DNA of 64,000 bases from JACKCD01 sp041390905 (GTDB taxonomy: Bacteria > Chloroflexota > Anaerolineae > Promineifilales > Promineifilaceae), in the NCBI GenBank assembly GCA_041390905.1, contig JAWKPA010000014.1, positions 62,001-126,000 of the forward strand, written 5' to 3'. Each line of letters opens with the position of its first letter. The first letter of the stretch is position 1. Below are positions 53,587 through 62,637 of this stretch, piece by piece. A model generated the notes under the pieces. That model searched no databases. It was not told where the DNA came from and saw only the letters and a program-made list of their open reading frames with translations. A program made the position numbers and the translations under genes.

Positions 53587-54369
53587 CTACACAAACTGAA
53601 CCGCCAGGGAACCCAAATCGCCAAAGTCAGCGCGGAGCGTGTCGCCCACTTGCGCCCACACGGGGCGGATGAAGGAGCCAGCCAGCAAAATTTGCCCTGG
53701 CTCCAGCGACACCCCCAGCGACGACAGCTTGTTTGCCAACCACGCCACGCCGTTGGCCGGATGCCCCATCACGCCACAGGCCACGCCCGTTTCTTCGATG
53801 TCGGTGTTGCGGTAAAGAATGCCGGGAACCATGCGCAAATCTATATCAAACGGCCGTAAAGGCCGCCCACCCAGCACCAGCCCAGCCCCTGCCCCATTGT
53901 CAGCAATGGTGTCATAAATTTGACGCGGCTCATCTACGCGGGTGTCAATAATTTCAATGGCCGGAACGACGTATTCCGTCGCCCGCATCACATCCAGCAG
54001 CCCCACGCCGGGGCCTTGCAGCGGCTGCCCCAGCACAAAAGCCAGCTCAATCTCGACACGAGGCACGCAGAAGTTGCGATGAGGTATCCTGGCTCCATCA
54101 GCAATCAAAAAATGGTCGTAGAGGTAGCCATAGTCGGGTTCATCAATTTTGGAGGAGCGGCGCATGGCGATGGAGGTGAGGCCAACTTTGTAGCCGATTA
54201 GCCTGGCTCCAGCAGCCTGCTGGCGGCGGGCAACTTCGGCGGAAATGGCGTAGGCATCATCAAACTCGATGTGGGGATAGAGGGCGGAGGGACGGGTGGT
54301 TTGAATTTTGGTTTGGTAGACTTGTAAGATAGCCTCGGCGGCCTGGTTGCGTTCGGTTTCTGTAAGCAT
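53587..54369 (-). CDS. 2-keto-4-pentenoate hydratase / 2-oxo-hepta-3-ene-1,7-dioate hydratase family
   Basis: 260 residues. FAH-fold hydratase with GYKVGLTS near residue 60, metal-ligand glutamates in RVEIELAFVLG, and AIEIIDTR, as in MhpD/HpcG. These enzymes add water to 2-hydroxy-dienoates in meta-cleavage of aromatics. No other meta-cleavage genes lie in the window. The frame is intact. Confidence 0.9.
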   Translation of the reverse strand: MLTETERNQAAEAILQVYQTKIQTTRPSALYPHIEFDDAYAISAEVARRQQAAGARLIGYKVGLTSIAMRRSSKIDEPDYGYLYDHFLIADGARIPHRNFCVPRVEIELAFVLGQPLQGPGVGLLDVMRATEYVVPAIEIIDTRVDEPRQIYDTIADNGAGAGLVLGGRPLRPFDIDLRMVPGILYRNTDIEETGVACGVMGHPANGVAWLANKLSSLGVSLEPGQILLAGSFIRPVWAQVGDTLRADFGDLGSLAVQFV

Positions 54370-54383
54370 AGTTGGTGAGAAAT

Positions 54384-54451
54384 GGGACGCAGATTCACCT
54401 GATTTTCCTGATTATCTGGTTCATCAGGTATATCAGGAAAATCTGCGCCCC
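54384..54451. repeat. GGACGCAGATT hairpin, full copy
   Basis: Long arms GGGACGCAGATTCACCTGAT.. and complement, followed by GTTTTTATT on the plus strand. Upstream of the hydratase start. Confidence 0.88.
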
Positions 54452-54475
54452 GTTTTTATTCCTTAGGTTTCGTAT

Positions 54476-54835
54476 CTATTCAGGTCTAAGTTCAAGTATG
54501 AGGGCATCTCCTTCAAACAGAGAACCCAACGCCTCCCAAACACTCACCACAGCTTCCCCCGACCACGGCGAATTGCTGATAAAATGGTGTATATTTTGCT
54601 TGGATACGCCTGTGACCCGACCAATCTCTGCCATCGTTCGTCCTGTGAGCAATCGCAGCTGTCCACTTAGATAATGGTAGCTATATTCACTGCTATCTCA
54701 TGTTTTTGTTTTGAAACACCGCCTGTACTCGGTAACGAATTCTTGCAGTCTCGTCCCTAACTGTGAAATCTCTTCGAGGGGTAATCCCCTTTGTTCTGCT
54801 TCTTTGTTCAGTAAGTCATTCGGTTTATTTTGTCA
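54476..54835 (-). pseudogene. IS701-family-like transposase N-terminal relic
   Basis: The minus frame from about 54835 reads NDLLNKEAEQRG..LPLEEISQLG..LQEFVTEYRRCFKTKT, a TGA at 54698-54700, then DSSEYSYHYLSGQLRLL..MAEIGRVTGVSKQNIHHFISNSPWSGEAV and a stop at 54476. The last block matches the N-terminus of IS701/DDE transposases (LQHFLS-SPWD motif). It has no valid start, one internal stop and no catalytic DDE core, so it is a dead fragment. TTTGTCACATT / AATGTGACA inverted repeats at about 54829-54866 may mark an old end. Confidence 0.6.
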
Positions 54836-54875
54836 CATTTTTTCTTTTTGCATATCTAATGTGACATTGTCAAAA

Positions 54876-54899
54876 TAGGGGCAGGTTTCAACCTACCCC
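54876..54899. repeat. 24-bp imperfect palindrome
   Basis: AGGGGCAGGTTTCAACCTACCCCT, just past the GH3 stop; could be a terminator or dispersed repeat. No T tract. Confidence 0.55.
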
Positions 54900-54924
54900 T
54901 ACCCAATCTAACAAAACGCACTAC

Positions 54925-57165
54925 TTATTCCACCACTTCTAAATCTGCGTGAAGCGTTGCCAAGGAATCTCCACCTACCCAAATGTCAAACGTCGTGGTT
55001 TCTTGAATCCATCCGTTGGCATTTGTACTCCAGTAGCTTAGCTCGTCAGAGCCGAGGGAGAAGGTCACTGTTTTCGTCTCGCCCGGCTGGAGAGCAATGC
55101 GCTCGAAGCCCTTCAACTCACGCAGCGGCCGTGAATCGCTGCCCCATTTCTGGTGGATGTAAAGCTGCGCCACTTCCTCCCCAGCCACTTCACCTGTATT
55201 AGCCACATCTACGCTAACCGTGACACGCTCGCCCACTTTCATTTGCGGAGCTGAAACCTTCAAATTAGAAAACTTAAAGGTTGTATAGCTGAGGCCAAAG
55301 CCGAAGGGATAGAGCGGCACCGGCAGCCCGTCCCAGTAACGTGGGTTGTACATCTGGCTGCCCTCAGGCGAATGGGTCAGGTTACGGGCGTAGTAAAGCG
55401 GCGCGTGGCTGCCTTTGCGCGGGAAGCTGACGGGTAGTTTACCGCCAGGGTTCACCTCGCCAAAGAGGATGTCGGCCACGGCATGACCACCTTCCGTGCC
55501 GGGTTCCCACGCTTCGAGGATGGCGGGAATGTGTTCGGCAGCCCAGTTGATGCTGAGCGGACGGCCGTTTAGCAACACCAACACCACCGGCTTACCCAAA
55601 TCCGCCACAGCCTTTAGCAATTCCTCCTGCCGACCGGGCAAATCCAGTGAGGCGCGTGAAGCAGCTTCACCCGCCATCAGAGCCGTCTCGCCCAGCACCA
55701 TGACCACCAGGTCGGCAGCACGTGCCGTCTCGACAGCAGCCTGGAAAGCAGCCTCTGCCTCTGCGGCAGTTTGCGGTGGTTTGAGGGTTTCCCCGGCCAT
55801 CAAACTCTCGAACCAGGAAGGGATGTCGCGCCGAATTTCGGGGCCGGGCGCATAGCTGACCTCGGCCTGCGGCAGCTTGGCGCGGATACCTGCCAGCACG
55901 GTCACAGCGGCCGGCGTGTGACCAAAGACCATCCACGACCCCTCAGTGGCTTCCATCGAGTCAGCCAGGGGGCCAATCACGGCTACTTTCTGGAGATTGG
56001 TTTTAAGTGGTAACAGCCCGCCCTCATTTTTGAGCAGCACCATTGAGCGTTGTGCCGCCCACCGTGCGGTCTGGCGATTTTCAGGCTGCGCTAAAACTTC
56101 CGCCAGCCGATTTTCATCCACATACGGCCGTTCAAACAGCCCCATCTTGACCTTGATAGCCAGGATGGGGCGCACCAGTTCCTCAATCTCGGCGACGGAC
56201 AAGACCCCATCGGCCACCAGTTCGGCTAGGTTCTCGGCGTAAGCATAGCTGGACATATCCATATTGAGACCAGCTTTGATGCCGCGCAAGGCCGCATCAC
56301 GCCGGTCGCGGGCGTGACCCTGAATAAGCATGTTACCAACAGCAAAGGCATCTGAAACCACAAAGCCCTCAAAGCCCCACTCCTCACGCAAGACCTGACG
56401 CATGAGGAAGCGGTTGCCGCTGGCCGGGACATCGTTGAGGTCCATGTAGGCACTCATAAAGGTGGCGACGCCAGCCTTGACCGTAGCGGCAAAGGGCGGC
56501 AGGACGATATTTCGCAGTTGCGTTTCAGACAAGTAAACAGGATCGTAATCGCGGCCACCATCGGAGTAGCCGTAACCGGCAAAGTGCTTGGCACAGGCCA
56601 GCACCCGCTCCGGGTCAGCAATGTCGCTGCCCTGAAAGCCGCGTACCTGGGCAACAGCCATTGCCGAACCCAGGTAAGGGTCTTCACCTGCGCCCTCGAC
56701 AATACGACCCCAGCGGGCATCGCGGGCGATGTCAATCATGGGGGCAAACGTCCAGTGGATACCAGCGGCGCGGGCTTCCTGGGCTGCCACCGCCTGAGAT
56801 TTCTCCGGCACGGCCGGATCCCAGGAGGAGGCCATCGCCAACGGCACGGGAAAGATGGTGCGGTAGCCGTGAATGACATCCAGCGCGAACAGCAAGGGGA
56901 TGCCTGATGGGCTTTCCTCGACGGCGATCTTTTGCAGTTCGTTGAAGCGTTTGGTGTCATTGACCCACAGCACTGAGCCAGCACCGCCAACGCGGATTTG
57001 ATCTTCTGCTTTTGGTCCAGGGGCAAAGGCCACCCCGCCAACTTGGTTAAGCTGCCCAATCTTTTCGACAAGGCTCATTTGCCCCAAAAGTGTCTCGACT
57101 CGTGCGGCAACTTCGCTTTCTGTGGAAACGGCCGTTTCCGTTCCAGACCTCTTCATTGTGTTCAT
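54925..57165 (-). CDS. GH3 beta-glucosidase (BglX-like)
   Basis: 746 residues, GGGGGAG upstream. Catalytic TIM barrel with KHFAGYGYSDGGRDYD and nucleophile region EGFVVSDAFAVGNM (Asp), a second alpha/beta sandwich domain (VVMVLGETALMAGEAASRASLDLPGRQEELL) and a C-terminal fibronectin III-like domain (RPLRELKGFERIALQPGETKTVTFSL). Full length for BglX. There is no signal peptide, so it should act on imported cello- or laminari-oligosaccharides in the cytosol. Confidence 0.93.
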   Translation of the reverse strand: MNTMKRSGTETAVSTESEVAARVETLLGQMSLVEKIGQLNQVGGVAFAPGPKAEDQIRVGGAGSVLWVNDTKRFNELQKIAVEESPSGIPLLFALDVIHGYRTIFPVPLAMASSWDPAVPEKSQAVAAQEARAAGIHWTFAPMIDIARDARWGRIVEGAGEDPYLGSAMAVAQVRGFQGSDIADPERVLACAKHFAGYGYSDGGRDYDPVYLSETQLRNIVLPPFAATVKAGVATFMSAYMDLNDVPASGNRFLMRQVLREEWGFEGFVVSDAFAVGNMLIQGHARDRRDAALRGIKAGLNMDMSSYAYAENLAELVADGVLSVAEIEELVRPILAIKVKMGLFERPYVDENRLAEVLAQPENRQTARWAAQRSMVLLKNEGGLLPLKTNLQKVAVIGPLADSMEATEGSWMVFGHTPAAVTVLAGIRAKLPQAEVSYAPGPEIRRDIPSWFESLMAGETLKPPQTAAEAEAAFQAAVETARAADLVVMVLGETALMAGEAASRASLDLPGRQEELLKAVADLGKPVVLVLLNGRPLSINWAAEHIPAILEAWEPGTEGGHAVADILFGEVNPGGKLPVSFPRKGSHAPLYYARNLTHSPEGSQMYNPRYWDGLPVPLYPFGFGLSYTTFKFSNLKVSAPQMKVGERVTVSVDVANTGEVAGEEVAQLYIHQKWGSDSRPLRELKGFERIALQPGETKTVTFSLGSDELSYWSTNANGWIQETTTFDIWVGGDSLATLHADLEVVE

Positions 57166-57225
57166 TATGTCTCCCCCTGTAGCCGATCAGTGCCTGAGGG
57201 CTACAGGTAATATAATTTCCACGCC

Positions 57226-59046
57226 CTACTCCCCTGCCGCCACAAACTGCCGTTCATAGAGATGTTTGTACACGCCCCCCTGCCCCAGCAGTTCTTCGTG
57301 TGTTCCCTGTTCCACAATTTGGCCGTCAACCACCACGCAAATACGGCCGGCGTTGCGAATGGTGCTGAGGCGGTGGGCAATGACGATGGCGTTGCGCCCC
57401 ACCATCAACCGATCCAGTGCCTCCTGAATCAGCAGTTCCGTAACGGTATCCACACTGGCGGTCGCTTCGTCCAGAATGAGGATGCGGGGTTCGGCGAGGG
57501 CGGCGCGGGCGATGCAAAGCAGTTGCCGCTGCCCCACCGACAGGTTCACCGCCCCCTCCAGAATTTTGCTGTCATAGCCGTCGGGCATGGCGGTGATGAA
57601 GTCGTGGGCGTTGGCGAGTTTGGCGGCGGCAATAACGGCCGTTAATTCCGCCTCCCCCTTGCCAAAGCGAATATTGTCGGCAATCGTCCCCGCGAACAAA
57701 AATGGGTCTTGCGGCACCATGCCAAACTGCTGCCGCAGCGACCGCTGCGCCACCGTACGAATATCAATCCCGTCAATCGTCACCGCCCCCTCCGTCACCT
57801 CATAAAAGCGGGGGATCAGGTTGGCAATGGTGGTTTTGCCCGCCCCGGTGGGGCCAACCAGGGCAATCGTTTGGCCGGGGGCAATGTCGAGGTTGACGTG
57901 GCGCAGCACCCAGGGAAGATCATCGCCGTAGCGGAAGGAGACATCTTGCAGTTGGATGTGGCCGGTGATGGGGGGCATCGGCACAGCATCAGGCGCATCG
58001 GCAATCGCTATGTCGGTGTTGAGCAGCCGCAGCACCTGTTCGCCCCCGGCCATGGCCGACTGCATGGTGGTGTAGATGCGGCTCAGCTCCTGAATGGGCT
58101 GGAAGAAACGGGTGACATAAGAAAGGAAGGCGACCATCACCCCCAGCGTTACCTCGCCAGCGGCGACGTAGCGGCCGCCAAACCAGAGGACAATTGCCAT
58201 CGCCAGCACGCCCAAAAATTCGATGGTGGGCAGGAAGATGAAGGAAAGGGACATGGCTCGGTTGTGGGTAGACCAGTTTTCCCGATTGACCGTCTCAAAC
58301 CGCTCCCGCGCTACCTCTTCCTGTACAAACGCCTGGATGACGCGCATCCCGTCAATGCTTTCGGCCAATCGCCCAACGACGGCGGCAACACTTTGGCGGG
58401 TTTGGCGGAAGGCGGATTTGGCGCGGCGGGAAAAAATGGTGGTGGCGGCCACCATCAGCGGCAAAACGATGAAGGTAAGCAGCGCCAGGCGGGGGCTCAT
58501 GGAGAGCATGATGATGATGATGCCAACCAGCACCAGCAGGTCGCCGATGAGGGAGAGCAGCCCTTGGGTGAGCAGGTCGTTGATGGCGGCAACGTCGTTG
58601 ATGACGCGGGAGACGGTGACACCAACGATGGTTTGGTCGTGATAGCTGAGGGGGAGCCGCTGCAAGTGGCGGAACATGGTTTCGCGGATGTTGGTGAGGA
58701 CGCGCTGACCGACCCAGGCGAGGAGGTATTGCTGAACGGCCGTTGTTGCATACAACCCCACAAACGCCGCCGCCAACCCCGCCACCAACCGCATCAAGCC
58801 ACTGGTGTTGCCGGGAGTAATGTAGTCGTCAATGGCGTTTTTGATCAGATACGGAATCAGCAGCGTCAGGCCGGTGGTTGCCAGCATCAGCAAGGTTGCC
58901 ACCGCCATGCGCCGCCAGTAGGGGCGGACGAAGATTAACATGCCGGAGACGACGCTTTTGTTGAAAAAACGGCCGTCTTTGCCCGCCGTGCCAAAGCTGC
59001 GGAGGGCGGTGTTGGGGCCAAGCCCGGGGGAGAGGTTGAAACTCAT
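57226..59046 (-). CDS. ABC exporter half, canonical ATP site
   Basis: 606 residues; six TM helices then an ATPase domain: Walker A GPTGAGKTT, signature NLSVGQRQ (LSVGQ), Walker B ILILDEATASVDT with the catalytic Glu, H-loop IAHRLST. Its start overlaps the stop of the upstream ABC gene by 4 bases (ATGA), so the two should form a heterodimer. Substrate unknown; drugs or lipids are typical for the type. Confidence 0.93.
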   Translation of the reverse strand: MSFNLSPGLGPNTALRSFGTAGKDGRFFNKSVVSGMLIFVRPYWRRMAVATLLMLATTGLTLLIPYLIKNAIDDYITPGNTSGLMRLVAGLAAAFVGLYATTAVQQYLLAWVGQRVLTNIRETMFRHLQRLPLSYHDQTIVGVTVSRVINDVAAINDLLTQGLLSLIGDLLVLVGIIIIMLSMSPRLALLTFIVLPLMVAATTIFSRRAKSAFRQTRQSVAAVVGRLAESIDGMRVIQAFVQEEVARERFETVNRENWSTHNRAMSLSFIFLPTIEFLGVLAMAIVLWFGGRYVAAGEVTLGVMVAFLSYVTRFFQPIQELSRIYTTMQSAMAGGEQVLRLLNTDIAIADAPDAVPMPPITGHIQLQDVSFRYGDDLPWVLRHVNLDIAPGQTIALVGPTGAGKTTIANLIPRFYEVTEGAVTIDGIDIRTVAQRSLRQQFGMVPQDPFLFAGTIADNIRFGKGEAELTAVIAAAKLANAHDFITAMPDGYDSKILEGAVNLSVGQRQLLCIARAALAEPRILILDEATASVDTVTELLIQEALDRLMVGRNAIVIAHRLSTIRNAGRICVVVDGQIVEQGTHEELLGQGGVYKHLYERQFVAAGE

Positions 59047-60893
59047 GAGGGAGCCTTTGGAGCGGGGGAGCGGGGGAGCAGGGGAGCAGGGGGGACAATC
59101 TCCCCTGCTCCCCTGCCCCCCTGCTCCCCCGCCAATTCCTGCGGACGCAACTGCAGCTCATACACCTGTTGATAGCGGGGGGACGAGTGCAACAGGGATT
59201 CGTGGGTGCCGCTGGCGACAATACGGCCGTTTTCCAGCACCAGAATGAGGTCGGCGCGGCGGACGGTGCTGAGGCGGTGGGCGATGACAAAGGTGGTGCG
59301 CCCTTCCATGAGGCGATCCAATGCCTGCTGGATGAGCTGCTCGGTGCCGGTGTCTACGCTGGCGGTGGCATCGTCCAGAATGAGGATGCGCGGGTTGGTG
59401 AGCAGGGCGCGGGCAATTGCCAGCCGCTGCTTTTGCCCGCCGGAAAGGGTGACACCCCGTTCACCCACGCGGGTGTTGTAGCCGTCGGGCATGGCGGTGA
59501 TGAAGTCGTGGGCCTGGGCTTCCTTGGCCGCCTGCACAATGTCGGACTCGCTGGCGTTGGGGCAGCCAAAGGCGATGTTTTCGCGGATGGTGGCGGCAAA
59601 TAGGGTGCTGTCCTGCATCACCAGCCCGATTTGCTGGCGCAGCGAGGCCAGGGTGAGGTCGCGGGTGTCGCGGTGGTCGAGGGTAATACGGCCGTTTGTT
59701 GGCTCATAAAAGCGGGAGAGCAAATTAATGATGGTGGATTTGCCCGACCCGGTGGGGCCAAGCAGGGCGACTATCTGCCCCGGCTGGGCGACAAAATCAA
59801 TGTCGTGCAGCACCTCACGGCCGTCCTGATAGGCAAAGGAGACGTGGTCAAAACGCACCAGCCCGGTACTGGCGGCTACTGCCTGCGCGTCGGCACTGTC
59901 GGTGACATCGGAGGGAGCATCCAAAATTTGGAAGATGCGCTCCCCGGCGGAGGCGGCGATGGCGAGGATGGGGATGATGCGCCCCATGAGCTGGATGGGG
60001 CGGATGAGCTGGGCGAGGTAGGTGGTGAAGGCGACGAGTTCGCCGAGGGTAAGCTGGCCTTGGATGACAAGCCAGCCACCGTAGCCCAGAATGAGCAGGG
60101 TGCCGCCGTTGGCGATGAGGTCGAGCATGGGGCTGTTGATGGCTTCGATGCGGGCGGCTTTGGCGGAAAGCTGGAACCATTTTTCGTTTTCGGCGATGAA
60201 GCGGTCGGTTTCGGCGGTTTCCTGGGCGAACGCTTTAACGGCCGTTATGCCCCGCAAATTCTGCTCCAGCCGCGTTGTCAACACCCCCAGCTGATCCTGA
60301 ATGTCAATGGAAAGGGGGCGAAAGTAGCGGCCAAAGTGGTAGGCGCGGTGGAAGAGGAGGGGCAGGGTGAGGATGACGAGCAGGCCGAGGTTGCGGTTCA
60401 TGATGATGAGAATAACGGCCGTTAACAGCAACTGCACCGACCCCTCAATCAATCGCAGGCCGGCACGCCCCGTCAAAAAGCGGATCCGCTCCACATCTTG
60501 CAGCGTCCGCGACAGAATTTGCCCCGCCTCGGTGCGGTCATGAAAGGCAAATGAGAGCGTCGTCAGCTTGTGGACAATGGCGTTACGCAGGGTGTAGGCC
60601 ACCCCCTGCGACGAAATTTCGCCCCAAATGCCCTGGTAATAAATGGCAACGCCCTTCAAGGCCGTGATGCCCAGCAGCCCCAGCACCCCCCATCCCAGCA
60701 GCGACAAATTGCCGCCGTAAATTCCCTGGTCAATCATCCAGCGAATGATTTGCGGCAGGGAAACGTTAATCAGGTTAATGATCACCATCAGCAGATAAAT
60801 GCCGACAACGTAGGGACGGAATGCGCCCAGATAGCGGAAGCAGCGCCAGAGAATTTGGCGGTCGGTTTGCGGTTTAACGGTTGCTTGTGCCAT
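59043..60893 (-). CDS. ABC exporter half, degenerate ATP site
   Basis: 616 residues; six TM helices and an ATPase domain with Walker A GPTGSGKST, signature TLSGGQKQ, but Walker B ILILDDATASVDT, with Asp in place of the catalytic Glu. In heterodimeric exporters such as TM287/288 one site is weakened in this way, so this subunit provides the degenerate site. The last ~25 residues (GEQGGRGAGEIVPPAPLLP) are encoded by a spacer-type hairpin (59059-59133) and lack conservation. Pairs with the gene at 57226. Confidence 0.93.
   Translation of the reverse strand: MAQATVKPQTDRQILWRCFRYLGAFRPYVVGIYLLMVIINLINVSLPQIIRWMIDQGIYGGNLSLLGWGVLGLLGITALKGVAIYYQGIWGEISSQGVAYTLRNAIVHKLTTLSFAFHDRTEAGQILSRTLQDVERIRFLTGRAGLRLIEGSVQLLLTAVILIIMNRNLGLLVILTLPLLFHRAYHFGRYFRPLSIDIQDQLGVLTTRLEQNLRGITAVKAFAQETAETDRFIAENEKWFQLSAKAARIEAINSPMLDLIANGGTLLILGYGGWLVIQGQLTLGELVAFTTYLAQLIRPIQLMGRIIPILAIAASAGERIFQILDAPSDVTDSADAQAVAASTGLVRFDHVSFAYQDGREVLHDIDFVAQPGQIVALLGPTGSGKSTIINLLSRFYEPTNGRITLDHRDTRDLTLASLRQQIGLVMQDSTLFAATIRENIAFGCPNASESDIVQAAKEAQAHDFITAMPDGYNTRVGERGVTLSGGQKQRLAIARALLTNPRILILDDATASVDTGTEQLIQQALDRLMEGRTTFVIAHRLSTVRRADLILVLENGRIVASGTHESLLHSSPRYQQVYELQLRPQELAGEQGGRGAGEIVPPAPLLPRSPAPKAPS
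59059..59133. repeat. Tandem-repeat hairpin (GGGGGAGC units) inside a gene's 3' end
   Basis: Arms of GGAGCGGGGGAGCAGGGGAGC type and complement, about 33 bases each. Unlike its relatives it is translated, giving the tail of the ABC subunit. Confidence 0.88.
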
Positions 60894-61147
60894 AGGGATT
60901 AGTGTACTTTGGCAGCCGCACCTGCGCCACCTTTCATCATTGCCAAAGTGGGGTAGAATGACAGGATGCCCTTTCTACGGGGCAGGCAAGCGAGTGGCAA
61001 GTTGGAATAGATGCGCGGATGACGCGGGTTGAAGCAGATGAACGCGGATTTTTTTCTTGATCCGCGAAAATCCGCCATGATCCGCGTCATCCGCGCAACC
61101 ATTTCTTAATCCTTAGCCTGCCGAACACAAGATTGGGTGATTTATTT
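60894..61147. other. Divergent spacer with GATCCGCG-unit hairpin
   Basis: 61011-61097 holds a hairpin of ATGCGCGGATGACGCGG and ATCCGCGTCATCCGCGCA units. Promoters of the ABC pair and the MATE gene should be here but were not assigned. No ORF. Confidence 0.7.
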
Positions 61148-62509
61148 ATGGAACAACCATTTGAGAAGATGAAAAAAACGGGGCTGACGCGGCAGGTTTT
61201 GCTACTGGCGGTGCCGCTGGTGCTGCAAAATTTATCGCAAACGCTGCTGGGGGTGGTGGACACGTTTTTTGTGTCGCAGCTTGGCACGGAGGCGGTGGGG
61301 GCGGTGGGGCTGGCGGCGGTGCTGTATTTTGCGGTGCTGATGCTGTTTCGCAGCGCGGCCAACAGCACGGTGGTGTTTGTAGGCCGGGCGCATGGGGAGG
61401 GGGATGAGGCGAAGGTGGGAACGGCCGTTTGGCGCAGCCTGAACATGATCGCCTGGCTTTCGCTGGCCGTTTTTGCGCTGCCGTGGCTCTTTGCCCAGGT
61501 TATGATCCTGTTTGACCCCAACGACGGCTCGCAGGTGGCGGCACTTGGCACCACCTATTTGCAAATCCGCGCCGTAGAAATTCCGTTTATCATGTTTAGT
61601 GCCGTCGTCTGGGGCTTCCTTGTCGGGCGCGGCGATTCGCGCACGCCGATGCTTTTGGCCTGGATCACGGTGCTGCTTAACATTGGGCTGGATTGGCTGC
61701 TGGTGCTGGGCAAGCTGGGGTTCCCGGCACTGGGGGTGGCGGGGGCGGCATATGCCACGGTGATGGCAAACGGGGTGAATGCGTTGCTAAGTGCGGCCAT
61801 TTTGTGGAGCCGGAGAAACAGGGTGGTGTATGGAACGGCCGTTCCGCAACTCGCTCGCTGGCCGGAACTGCGCCAACTGCTGTGGGTCGGTCTGCCCATG
61901 GGCTTTGGCGACTTCATCGAAATCGCCTCCTTCAGCCTCTTTTTCGCCCTGCTGGCGCGGCTGGGAACCCAAGTGCTGGCCGCCAACCAGATCGCCCTGC
62001 AATTCATGAGCCTCTCCTTCACCTTCGGCATCGCCATCAACATGGCCTGCTCCAGTCTGGTGGCGCAATATTTGGGTGCCAAACAGCCGGAGCAAGCCGA
62101 ACGGGTAGCGTACCGCGCCGTCGTCGTTGCCATGATTGGCATGGGGCTAATCGGCCTCAGCTATCTCATTGCCCCGGAACTGCTGATGGGTATCTTTAGC
62201 GATGACCTGCAGGTCATTGAAGCGGGGGTAACGATTTTGCGGCTGGTGGCACTGTACCAGATATTTGACGCGATTGGCATTGTCTTGGCCGGGGCGCTTA
62301 ATGGCGCAGGGGATACTCGCTACACGATGTGGGGGCGGATCATTCTGGCCTGGGGGCTGTTTATTCCCCTCACCTGGTTCATTTTGTTTCGGCTGGATGG
62401 AGGCGTGTGGGGGGCATGGTTTAGTGCGTTGGTCTATCTGACCACTCTGGCACTGCTATATCTGTTTCGTTTCCGCGCCGGCCGCTGGAAACAGATTGAG
62501 CTTGGTTGA
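61148..62509 (+). CDS. MATE family efflux transporter
   Basis: 453 residues from ATG 61148; a TTG start 15 bases earlier is possible. Twelve TM helices; two MatE repeats with VLLLAVPLVLQNLSQTLLGVVDTFFVSQLG and LRQLLWVGLPMGFGDFIEIASFSLFFALLARLG. Sodium- or proton-driven export of cationic drugs or metabolites is the family role. Divergent from the ABC exporter pair. Confidence 0.92.
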   Translation: MEQPFEKMKKTGLTRQVLLLAVPLVLQNLSQTLLGVVDTFFVSQLGTEAVGAVGLAAVLYFAVLMLFRSAANSTVVFVGRAHGEGDEAKVGTAVWRSLNMIAWLSLAVFALPWLFAQVMILFDPNDGSQVAALGTTYLQIRAVEIPFIMFSAVVWGFLVGRGDSRTPMLLAWITVLLNIGLDWLLVLGKLGFPALGVAGAAYATVMANGVNALLSAAILWSRRNRVVYGTAVPQLARWPELRQLLWVGLPMGFGDFIEIASFSLFFALLARLGTQVLAANQIALQFMSLSFTFGIAINMACSSLVAQYLGAKQPEQAERVAYRAVVVAMIGMGLIGLSYLIAPELLMGIFSDDLQVIEAGVTILRLVALYQIFDAIGIVLAGALNGAGDTRYTMWGRIILAWGLFIPLTWFILFRLDGGVWGAWFSALVYLTTLALLYLFRFRAGRWKQIELG

Positions 62510-62637
62510 GATACCGCAAGGTTAGCACCATGCCCGGAGTATGTGTTATAGTCATAGACAATTGAACAACATTGCAGAACAATTCTTCAGCTAGGAAAAC
62601 CGCAGGTCAATGGGGTATTCCATCACAGGAGCTTGTC

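Noticed and set aside
57709..58938. 409-residue plus-strand frame
   Set aside because: Antisense to the ABC exporter gene, whose motifs are unmistakable.
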